Below are positions 50,186-57,197 of a stretch of DNA of 58,166 nucleotides, one piece after another. Source of the DNA: Fibrobacter succinogenes (lineage in GTDB: Bacteria > Fibrobacterota > Fibrobacteria > Fibrobacterales > Fibrobacteraceae); the NCBI GenBank assembly GCA_902762305.1, contig CACWNW010000024.1:1-58166 (forward strand), in the 5' to 3' direction. Position 1 is the stretch's first letter. Each line of letters starts with the position of its first letter. The position numbers were made by a program, and so were the translations under genes. A model generated the notes under the pieces. The model saw nothing but the letters and a program-made list of their open reading frames with translations, was not told the DNA's origin and ran no database searches.

Positions 50186-50214
50186 TTGGATAAAGTAATA
50201 TTTTGGCTTATTTT
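50186..50214 (+). promoter_or_regulatory. Possible promoter of the 50242 gene
   Basis: TTGGAT (50186-50191) and TATTTT (50209-50214) are 17 bp apart, 27 bp before the ATG. The region is very AT-rich, so chance matches are possible. Confidence 0.4.
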
Positions 50215-50241
50215 TTGGACACCCATAACAAAGAGGTAAAA

Positions 50242-50679
50242 ATGAATCCCAAAAAAATAAACGAAAAAGAAAACGCTTTTCTTGATTCGCTTTGTAAGCG
50301 AACCAATGGCTTCTTCTGGAATTATTGTGTGAGGTCGAATGATGCAGGTGATGTTCTGCTGACTTCGTATAATACGAATGAACCTTATTGCAGGTTAGAT
50401 GAGGTGGAATATTTCGACCAAAGGAGTTTTCGAGGGAAGGAATTCTTTGCCTCGATGCCGCCAGAGCAAATAAGCGCAACGGCTGCTCTAGTAAAGCATC
50501 TTTGCCGAAAGTACTCTATTCCTCTGAAATTTAAAAACGACGAAACGTTGTTCGAGTCGGATGCTGCTGCAAGAGAATTTGCGGGGATCTTTACTCATGC
50601 GAATGTTCGTAAAGACAAATTTGACTGGCCTATGACCAAGTCTATGAAATCTGTAGTGGAGGCTTGTATGTCTGATTAA
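50242..50679 (+). CDS. Unknown small protein, divergent to the DUF2589 operon
   Basis: A 145-residue soluble protein, not recognised. Visible features are NAFLDSLCKRTNGFFWNYCV near the start, LDEVEYFDQRSFRGKEFFAS and KHLCRKYSIPLKF in the middle, and a basic C-terminal part. The start at 50242 follows AAGAGGT; the in-frame ATG at 50203 has no ribosome binding site. It shares a 274-bp AT-rich intergenic region with the DUF2589 operon on the other strand and may be co-regulated with it. Confidence 0.65.
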   Translation: MNPKKINEKENAFLDSLCKRTNGFFWNYCVRSNDAGDVLLTSYNTNEPYCRLDEVEYFDQRSFRGKEFFASMPPEQISATAALVKHLCRKYSIPLKFKNDETLFESDAAAREFAGIFTHANVRKDKFDWPMTKSMKSVVEACMSD

Positions 50680-50682
50680 GAT

Positions 50683-50865
50683 TTATCGGGGACGAGTTTG
50701 CGAAATCGAACGAGTCCCTTTTATTTCAAAAGGCAGCTTGTTTTCCCGAATGACGGACTTTAGAAAAATTGTGATTGCTGCGGAAAGTGAAATTCCTGCG
50801 GAGTCGCAGAATTCCTGGAATTGTTCTTTGGTTTCGTCATCAACTCTGATGCAGATTGTGCGCAT
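50683..50865 (-). CDS. Orphan RelB/DinJ-like antitoxin
   Basis: A 60-residue protein with the RelB/DinJ N-terminal ribbon-helix-helix (TICIRVDDETKEQFQEFCDS, then ISLSAAITIFLKSVIRENKL). The toxin-wrapping C-terminal region is almost absent and there is no toxin gene next to it, so it is a remnant or a free repressor. The start MRTICIRV (50865) has AAAAAGGAC upstream. Its stop lies 4 bp from the stop of the convergent 50242 gene. Confidence 0.75.
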   Translation of the reverse strand: MRTICIRVDDETKEQFQEFCDSAGISLSAAITIFLKSVIRENKLPFEIKGTRSISQTRPR

Positions 50866-51005
50866 GAAAATGTCCTTTTTTGCTGGGAGTGGAAAGCATA
50901 TTGAATGCTTTTGATGAGAATAAATGTAATAAAACAAAACAAAAAAAGGAACAATTTTTATTCGGAAATAATCTATTTGTAACAAATTAATCTGTCAAAA
51001 AATGA

Positions 51006-52811
51006 CTATCTCGCAATTGCTTGTGATAGTGTTTTTATGACATCACTTGGGAGCATGCTGAATGCTCCCATTTTTGTGCGGGCTATGCGGCCCGCTTTTT
51101 GGTGCAGTAATGCTCCGAGAACGGCAGCTTCGCAAGTGGACAAGCCTTGCGCGAGCAGAGCCGTGATGATGCCGGTAAGAACGTCGCCCGAACCGCCCTT
51201 GGCGAGGCCCGAGTTGTGTGCGGGTACAATGAAAACGCGTCCGTCGGGGCTCGCGACGAAGGTGGGAGCGCCCTTCAGGAGGATGACTTTTTTCGTGTGG
51301 CGGGCGATGTCGCGCAATAGATTTGGTATGTCGATTTCGTTTGTCGGGAGTGCGCCGAAAAGTCTTTCGAATTCGCGGCGGTGCGGGGTGAGTACGGCCG
51401 CGGTCGCGATTCCGTGAAGGAACGATGCCGCCCCTGAGGCGGGACTTGCCGAAGTCTTGTTGAACGTGGCGATGGCGTTCAGCGCGTCGGCGTCGATGAC
51501 CATCGGGCACTTGACTTGCGGGAGTATTTCGATGACGGCGTCGCGCGTGCATTCGGCGCTTCCGATTCCGGGCCCGATGGCAAGCGCCTGGTTGTGTGCC
51601 GTCTTCTCGAGAATCTGCGGGATATGTGCGGGGGAGAGGGCGGTGGCGCGGTCATCGACCGTGTCTCCGTCCTGGCCTGAGATATCTTGCAGGTTGCAGA
51701 ATACGGGTTCAGAGAGTTTCGCTTGTAGTACGGGCATGATGGCGTCCGGGCTCGCGAGCGTCACGAGGCCGGCTCCGCTCCGGAGGGCTGCTTGCGTGCA
51801 GAGCGCGGCGGCTCCCGGCATGTCACCGGATCCAGCGACAATCATCGCGCAGCCTTGTTTGCGTTTGTCGCCCCAGTCGTCGCGCTCGGGCAACATCTGC
51901 GGTATGAGCGATTCCTCTGCGAGGTAGACCTTCTCGTCGAATTGTCTGACGATCTCTTCAGGATAGCAAAGCGGCGCTACGGCCGCTTTGCCGAATGCTG
52001 GTCCGCCTTCGCGCGTATATGCATCCAGCCGCGGGAACCCAAACATCAGGGTTTCAAGTGCGTGAATGCAGGGTTCCCGACGCCCGTGCGCTTGGGAGTC
52101 GTATCCGGTAGGGGCGTCGGCCGCGACAACCGGGACGCCTGCGTCCCCGATGTCGCGCACCGCGGCTGCGTACAGTTCCCGCAATTCGCCGTGCGCTCCG
52201 TTCCCGAGCATGCAATCGACAATCAAGTCAAAATCTGCGAATCTCGGAGCCCGCGATAAACATCTTGAAATCGGCGCGGTTTCTGCCTGCGATAAACTTC
52301 TCGAAACCGGCGCAGTTCCAATCGACGATAAACTTTCCGCTGCAGGCGAATATATCATTAACCGTCCGCCTGCCTGCGTAAAATCTTCCAGAGCCATTTT
52401 GGCTTCGTTCTGGAATTTGTCCGCGGCGGCAAGCGAATACGTGGTGCAGGGAATCCCCGCTTCAATCAAGAGCTTCGCGAGCACGAGCCCGTCGCCGCCG
52501 TTATTGCCTCCGCCGACAAACACCGCGACAGATCGCGGCGCATCCCCGGCCCCGTTATAAGCGGGCTCGGAACTAGGCGCATCATCGGCTCCGCGATAAA
52601 CGTCCCAGCGACCAGCAACATTGCGATTCAAAATCTCGACCACTTTCTTGAACAACGTGGCTCCCGCCTGTTTCATCAGGCCGTACCCCGCCTCGATTGC
52701 AGATGCGTCTCCGGCGAGCGCTTCCTTGGCCGCCTTGTCAAGCGCCCTCATCCCCTCTGTCGAGAAGATGGGCTTGAGTTCCGTATAGCTGAACTGGTCG
52801 AGAAATTTCAT
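51006..52811 (-). CDS. nnr: Bifunctional NAD(P)HX epimerase/dehydratase
   Basis: A 601-residue repair enzyme for damaged NAD(P)H. The N-terminal YjeF_N epimerase domain has AVFVGGGNNGGDGLVLAKLL and DLIVDCMLGNGAHGEL. The C-terminal ribokinase-like ADP/ATP-dependent dehydratase has GAALCTQAALRSGAGLVTLA, LAIGPGIGS and AKGGSGDVLTGIITALLAQG. It is longer than usual (about 500). The excess includes two repetitive inserts in the epimerase half, encoded by 36-bp-period DNA at 52253-52340 and a related piece near 52550-52605. Function should be intact if these form loops. Confidence 0.9.
   Translation of the reverse strand: MKFLDQFSYTELKPIFSTEGMRALDKAAKEALAGDASAIEAGYGLMKQAGATLFKKVVEILNRNVAGRWDVYRGADDAPSSEPAYNGAGDAPRSVAVFVGGGNNGGDGLVLAKLLIEAGIPCTTYSLAAADKFQNEAKMALEDFTQAGGRLMIYSPAAESLSSIGTAPVSRSLSQAETAPISRCLSRAPRFADFDLIVDCMLGNGAHGELRELYAAAVRDIGDAGVPVVAADAPTGYDSQAHGRREPCIHALETLMFGFPRLDAYTREGGPAFGKAAVAPLCYPEEIVRQFDEKVYLAEESLIPQMLPERDDWGDKRKQGCAMIVAGSGDMPGAAALCTQAALRSGAGLVTLASPDAIMPVLQAKLSEPVFCNLQDISGQDGDTVDDRATALSPAHIPQILEKTAHNQALAIGPGIGSAECTRDAVIEILPQVKCPMVIDADALNAIATFNKTSASPASGAASFLHGIATAAVLTPHRREFERLFGALPTNEIDIPNLLRDIARHTKKVILLKGAPTFVASPDGRVFIVPAHNSGLAKGGSGDVLTGIITALLAQGLSTCEAAVLGALLHQKAGRIARTKMGAFSMLPSDVIKTLSQAIAR
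52253..52340 (-). repeat. 36-bp tandem repeat inside the nnr gene
   Basis: GCGATAAA recurs at 52253, 52289 and (as ACGATAAA) 52325, exactly 36 bp apart, with similar sequence between. It encodes 12-residue units (LSSIGTAPVSRS, LSQAETAPISRC). CCGCGATAAAC occurs again at 52591-52601 in the second insert of the same gene. Confidence 0.75.
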
Positions 52812-52828
52812 ACCTTGAAGTTAGTTTT

Positions 52829-54832
52829 TTATTCGGAATCCTTGATGCAACGAACAGGCATTCCGAACCCTTTTTCCTTGTCGGTCATGCTGAGGCCGCC
52901 TTCCGTATTCATGAATACGTATTCGTAGTATCCTGTGCCGTTATACGGGGCGCTGCTCCAGAATCGGGCGACGTTCCCGACGCCATCGTATTCTCCCGTG
53001 ACCCAGCCGTTTCCATTGGCATAACCGCGAATGCCTGCCGGTAGCAGCGTGAATCCGGTGGAATTGTTGCCTATGAACGTGTTGGAGGCTTTCTTCCAGC
53101 CTTCTACGGACATCAGGGAACTTGTTATGTAGAACCTGAGCTGGAGCGCCTCGCTTTCTTTCGGAATATGGAATCCTTCTGGGCAGATGCTTGGAGATTC
53201 CGAAACGGCGTAGCCACTGTAGTAGCGCCCGAATTCGTCGCATTCATTATCGGCTTCGTTGTAACACCAGCTGCTCTTTTGTGGCTTGTAGCGGAGATTT
53301 TCGGCCAGCCAGACGCGGTCGCCTATTACGACGGTTTTGTAGAATCTCCCGTCGCGGCTATCCTTGATGCATCCGTAGTCTATGGAGGGGTTCAGGTATT
53401 TCCAGTTGCTTCGCTCTGCAGTTTCGCATCCTGGGGCCTTTTCGAGGGTTATCGAATCCGAATTTTTTGGGGGCTGTGCCGCGGCTCCCTTGATGCAGCG
53501 GACATACGCTCCGGTAATCTTTTGGGGTTTGTCGCTCCCGATAGAGAGGTCCTTGCGGAATGCGTGCAGCCAGGCGAACATGAAGGTGTACCCTGTTCCT
53601 GTCGCATTGTACTCAGTGGAACTCCAGACGATGTTCTGTTCTTCGAGAGCGGTGAATTCTTTCTTGTAATTGAAAAATCCGCCTAGCTGGTTTGTAAAAT
53701 AGGCCATGTATTCGGGATATTTTTTCAGGTTTGCGGCCAGGGTTTGCAATTCACTGTTTGTGGGCAGGTGGGATCCTTCGGGGCAAATTCCCTGATAGGG
53801 AATGTAAAGGGGGCCGAGCCTTTCGTTGTCGAACATGGAATCCACTCCCATGGCCTGTGACCACGTATAGAGCCTTCCGTACTTTTCGCAATTTTCTTCG
53901 TTGTTGTCAAAGCAGAAACTTCCCTCTACGATGGTGTCCAGGTTCTTTGTCATCCAGACCTGGTCCCCGATTCGAATGCTGTCGGCATCGGGTTCGTACA
54001 CGAAACTGGAAGAGGATTCTATGCTGGAAGAGCTCAAAACTCCCTCGGAGCCGTCCTTGATGCAGCGGACGTGTGCTGCGCTTGTCTTACGTGCGTTGTC
54101 TTTTCCTACGGATAGGTCTTTGCGGTAAACCCAAAGCCATGCATAATTATATCCGATGGCGCTGCCTTTTAACCGGTCGTTGGACACGTCGTATTCCGTG
54201 GAACTCCAAAATACGGATTCTACGTCTTCGTTTTTATATCCCGAGAAATGGTCGTAAAAACCGCCAACTTGGTTGGTGAATACTTTTGCCGCTTCGGGAT
54301 TTGCGCGGACGTATTCGTATAGCCATGTCCATTCCTCATGACTCGGGAGGTGCGTCCCTTCGGGGCAAATTCCCTGGTAGGGCAAATCAATCTCGCCCAG
54401 TTGATTTGTATTGTAGGAAAGGTCGACATCCATGGCCATGGCCCATGTGTAGAGTCTTCCGTATTTTTCGCAGTTTTCGGGCTTGTCTTCGTAGCAGCGG
54501 CTTCCCTCGATTTCGATGTTGAGGTTCTTTTTTGTCCATAGCTGGCCGCTCACGTTGACGAAGTCGTCGTCGGTAAGCTTGATTACTGGCCTGCTACTGC
54601 TGGAGGGGGCGGTACTTGATGACGATGCTTCTTGAGAAGAGCTGACGGGCTCGCTAGAAGATTCCGGGCTGGATATTGTTTCGCTCGATTCCGCTTCGCT
54701 TGAGCTGGATGGTTCTGAACTGGAAACGGGATTCTCTATATCGTCGGCACCGCTGGTGGTGTCTCCGCAGTTCCAGATTCCTATGGATACGAGGCAAATT
54801 ACCAGTAAATATGGGATACGCGAATTATGCAC
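52829..54832 (-). CDS. Lipoprotein with three FISUMP domains
   Basis: A 667-residue lipoprotein starting at GTG, with AAAGGAG 8 nt upstream. Lipobox IWNC, then a long Ser/Glu/Pro linker (about 30-85). FISUMP 1 (about 88-265) and 2 (about 285-450) are close copies (ENCEKYGRLYTW in both; SVFWSSTEYD and NIVWSSTEYN). FISUMP 3 (about 490-665) is a different subtype (DSRDGRFYKTVVIGDRVWLA, CPEGFHIPKESEA, FWSSAPYNG). It ends GMPVRCIKDSE. Probably surface-exposed; role unknown. Confidence 0.87.
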   Translation of the reverse strand: MHNSRIPYLLVICLVSIGIWNCGDTTSGADDIENPVSSSEPSSSSEAESSETISSPESSSEPVSSSQEASSSSTAPSSSSRPVIKLTDDDFVNVSGQLWTKKNLNIEIEGSRCYEDKPENCEKYGRLYTWAMAMDVDLSYNTNQLGEIDLPYQGICPEGTHLPSHEEWTWLYEYVRANPEAAKVFTNQVGGFYDHFSGYKNEDVESVFWSSTEYDVSNDRLKGSAIGYNYAWLWVYRKDLSVGKDNARKTSAAHVRCIKDGSEGVLSSSSIESSSSFVYEPDADSIRIGDQVWMTKNLDTIVEGSFCFDNNEENCEKYGRLYTWSQAMGVDSMFDNERLGPLYIPYQGICPEGSHLPTNSELQTLAANLKKYPEYMAYFTNQLGGFFNYKKEFTALEEQNIVWSSTEYNATGTGYTFMFAWLHAFRKDLSIGSDKPQKITGAYVRCIKGAAAQPPKNSDSITLEKAPGCETAERSNWKYLNPSIDYGCIKDSRDGRFYKTVVIGDRVWLAENLRYKPQKSSWCYNEADNECDEFGRYYSGYAVSESPSICPEGFHIPKESEALQLRFYITSSLMSVEGWKKASNTFIGNNSTGFTLLPAGIRGYANGNGWVTGEYDGVGNVARFWSSAPYNGTGYYEYVFMNTEGGLSMTDKEKGFGMPVRCIKDSE

Positions 54833-55121
54833 AATATAGTCTCCTTTCTATGGTGGCTGGCCACATGTAATTAATATAAATAAAAAACAGGCGCCTTAAT
54901 TTATGGCGAGATTGTTATGGGAAATCTCCGCGGCCAAATTTTGGGAAAAATCTGTCGGCAAAAGCCTGCCGGTAGCTTTGATGTGGGGCTTGTAGCAGTT
55001 TTTTTTCTTAAAAAACGAAATATATGTGATTTCGAAGGCAAAAAATTGTTTTTTTGTTGGTTTTTGTTTCCAAAAAAATATATATATAGCGTAAATGGGT
55101 AAAAATCATCGAGGAGACATA

Positions 55122-56078
55122 ATGAAAAAAATACTCGCTCTTTTAGCAATCTGCTCCCTTGTTGCCTGTAACGAATCTGGTGAAAGCAACGTTTCCGGTC
55201 CGGTGGGTGGCGGTAATGGTGACCAGTCTGGCGTGAATGCCGATTCCATTCGCCAGCATGTGCTTGACTCTATCGCCATGGCCAATCAGTCCTCTGCAGT
55301 AGTTGGACCGGGCCTTAGCAGCGCTACCGTGCCGGTGTTCAGCTCTAGCACGGTTGCTCCGCTGGTCAGCAGTTCAAGTGTTGTGGCTCCGCCCCCCAGT
55401 TCTGCGGTCATTCCGAAATCCAGCGCTACGGTTCCGCCGAAGAGCTCCAGCTCGGTTGTCGTTGACGACGGCACCATCAGGCTTGAATTGTGGGATGGCT
55501 CGCTTGGCAAGCCGCATGTTCCGGTTGGAAACAATGACGGTGGCTGGTGGTACAAGTACGATGACAACGAAAACGGTGGTAGTTCATCGCTGACTTGGGA
55601 AGTTGAACCTGGCGACAAGGGTGACATGACTCCGGTGGTCGAAGCCTGTGGTGGCGTTTGTGGCGATTACTCCATTGATGGCTTTGATGCCCTCGGTTAC
55701 AACGGCTTTGTCGGATTCGCTTTCGGCTTTGGCAAGAACAACTCCTATAAGGGTGATGCTACGGGTTTGAATGGCGTCTGCATCGAATACAAGTCGGCCG
55801 ATCCGATTGTTGTTGAACTCGGCTTGACCGCTGCTGTAGAAAAGTCTATCGGCAATGCGAACCCGGCCTACGAACTGCCTGCCGCTGCTGCTTTGACCGT
55901 CAAGAACCTTACCTGGTCGAACTTCAAGCAGCCGACTTGGTATGATGGAACGAAGAAGATCTCTGGACCGGATGCTGCGGAACAGCTTTCCTCGCTCAAG
56001 TTCAAGATTACCGGTGACGATGGCCTTTCGGGTACCTTCACTGTCTCGAAGGTTGGCCCCTATGGTGGCTGCAAGTAA
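55122..56078 (+). CDS. Lipoprotein with Ser/Pro linker and a beta-rich binding-like domain
   Basis: A 318-residue lipoprotein (MKKILALLAICSLVAC; GAGGAG upstream). A long Ser/Val/Pro/Ala linker (about 50-115) leads to a C-terminal domain of about 200 residues (LELWDGSLGKPHVPVGNNDG, GWWYKYDDNENGGSSSLTWE, YNGFVGFAFGFGKNNSYKGD, CIEYKSADPIVVELGL). The pattern resembles carbohydrate-binding jelly rolls found in Fibrobacter proteins (GWWY, CxEY). Cys pairs (EACGGVCGDY) may be disulfide-bonded. Binding of plant polysaccharide is a guess. A terminator follows. Confidence 0.75.
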   Translation: MKKILALLAICSLVACNESGESNVSGPVGGGNGDQSGVNADSIRQHVLDSIAMANQSSAVVGPGLSSATVPVFSSSTVAPLVSSSSVVAPPPSSAVIPKSSATVPPKSSSSVVVDDGTIRLELWDGSLGKPHVPVGNNDGGWWYKYDDNENGGSSSLTWEVEPGDKGDMTPVVEACGGVCGDYSIDGFDALGYNGFVGFAFGFGKNNSYKGDATGLNGVCIEYKSADPIVVELGLTAAVEKSIGNANPAYELPAAAALTVKNLTWSNFKQPTWYDGTKKISGPDAAEQLSSLKFKITGDDGLSGTFTVSKVGPYGGCK

Positions 56079-56103
56079 TTGCTGAACCGATACATTTAGA
56101 AAG

Positions 56104-56128
56104 CGCTCCTTCGGGGGCGTTTTTTTTA
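56104..56128 (+). terminator. Terminator of the 55122 gene
   Basis: CGCTCC and GGGGCG (56104-56119) form a stem with a TTCG tetraloop, followed by nine T residues. Confidence 0.85.
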
Positions 56129-56143
56129 TCCTTATGTTAATGC

Positions 56144-56170
56144 AAAAAAGGAACCCTCGCGGGTTCCCTT
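56144..56170 (-). terminator. Terminator of the 56213 gene (copy 1)
   Basis: GGAACCC-TCGC-GGGTTCC (56150-56167) with A6 on one side, giving T6 on the minus strand. An almost identical copy is at 56904-56936. Confidence 0.85.
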
Positions 56171-56212
56171 TCTTTCGTCCTTTAGCAATCTCTGAGCCTA
56201 TGGTGCGGAAGC

Positions 56213-56869
56213 TTAGTTTTCTTTCTTCCATAGGTTACCTTTTTCATCTTTGAGCATGTCATCCCATTCATATATATTTCCATCGTCGCACTTGAAACAA
56301 CCCTCGGGTATAAGGTATTCGGATTGAACACCGATGAGAATGGGCTCAAGTTTTGAAAGTATGGGTTTGAAGGTTTGTTTGCAGTTAATTGTCGTGTCGC
56401 TTGCAAGTTTGTACGGTGTTTCCGGATTGGCTTCCGCCTCTTCGGCCTTTTTTGCGATGCATTCGTCGGCTCTCGTCCGTTCTTCAATCAATTCTTCACA
56501 GAAATCGGTGAATTGAACTATAGTGTCACCAACAAGGGAAAATGTATTATTATTAGGAAACATACTTCCATCTTCACATTTGAATATAGGAGTGTTTCTA
56601 TCTTCGGCTATGCATGGTACTCCGTAAAGGGGTGCCGCAAATTTTATATCAGAAGAATTTTTGGGGACTGCGGCATTTTTACAGGTTGCCTTTTGAAAGA
56701 TGGTGGAGTCTTTACAGTGTACAGTAGGGCGGATTGCGAGTATATAGGGATTTTCGGGACTGTTGCTGGATGTTTCGTCTGATCCTGTGCTAGAATCATT
56801 GCCGCAGGCGGTCCAAAATAAGGCCGCAATACATAAGGCTAGTTTGCGTTTACACTTTCGAATAGACAT
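56213..56869 (-). CDS. Lipoprotein of unknown function
   Basis: A 218-residue lipoprotein (MSIRKCKRKLALCIAALFWT, then Cys22), with AAAAAAGGAG upstream. Four similar short segments, each with a Cys near a Pro/Asp/Gly (HCKDSTIFQKATCKN, PIFKCEDGSMFPNN, INCKQTFKPILS, CFKCDDGNIYEWDD), may form small disulfide-bonded repeats. 'KCEDGSMF' and 'KCDDGNIY' are clearly related. The start at 56869 is preferred over a longer reading through repeat DNA. Function unknown. Confidence 0.72.
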   Translation of the reverse strand: MSIRKCKRKLALCIAALFWTACGNDSSTGSDETSSNSPENPYILAIRPTVHCKDSTIFQKATCKNAAVPKNSSDIKFAAPLYGVPCIAEDRNTPIFKCEDGSMFPNNNTFSLVGDTIVQFTDFCEELIEERTRADECIAKKAEEAEANPETPYKLASDTTINCKQTFKPILSKLEPILIGVQSEYLIPEGCFKCDDGNIYEWDDMLKDEKGNLWKKEN

Positions 56870-56903
56870 GGTTGTTCTCCTTTTTTGTTTACTATGAATA
56901 TAT

Positions 56904-56936
56904 AAAAAAGGAACCCTCGCGGGTTCCCTTTTTTCG
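56904..56936 (-). terminator. Terminator, copy 2 of a duplicated element
   Basis: The same GGAACCC-TCGC-GGGTTCC hairpin and A6/T6 flanks as at 56144-56170. It lies upstream of the 56213 gene, where no gene now ends except the gpmI fragment. Confidence 0.8.
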
Positions 56937-56975
56937 TCAAAAGGAGATCCCCGCCTTCGCGGGGATGACATCCTT

Positions 56976-57011
56976 GTTACTTGATGATGAGCATGCTGTC
57001 GTCCCAAGCCT
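56976..57011 (-). pseudogene. gpmI 3'-end fragment
   Basis: It encodes EAWDDSMLIIK and a stop, exactly the last 11 residues of gpmI (57198-57233). The DNA differs from the native end in several bases, all synonymous. No further similarity upstream is seen. It looks like the last trace of a second gpmI-like gene or a very old duplication. Confidence 0.75.
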
Positions 57012-57142
57012 CTCGTGAGACTCCGCACCTATGGTGCGGGAGGAGGGCTTTATGCCCTCCGTTCGTCGAACGAAATCGTTGTTTTTAGAGATGCGCCAGC
57101 CTATGGCTGCCGCAGCTCTTAACAAGGATTTGGAAGCGTGGC

Positions 57143-57172
57143 AAAAATGGACCCCTTACGGGGTCCATTTTT
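57143..57172 (-). terminator. Terminator of gpmI
   Basis: AATGGACCCC and GGGGTCCATT form a stem with a GTAA loop on the minus strand, followed by a T-run. Confidence 0.85.
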
Positions 57173-57197
57173 AATTTTGTCTTATGTTAATCATCAA

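Larger units (their letters stand above)
56870..57197. other. Repeat-rich intergenic region between the 56213 lipoprotein and gpmI
   Basis: No gene is seen. It holds a terminator copy (56904-56936), a CCCCGC/GCGGGG palindrome (56947-56962) of the dispersed-repeat kind, a 36-bp gpmI 3' fragment (56976-57011), palindromes GCACCTATGGTGC (57026-57038) and GGAGGGC/GCCCTCC (about 57042-57060), and the gpmI terminator (57143-57172). Confidence 0.65.

Noticed and set aside
52253-52340. CRISPR-like 36-bp repeats
   Set aside because: There are no spacers; the units are contiguous, lie inside a coding gene and keep the reading frame.
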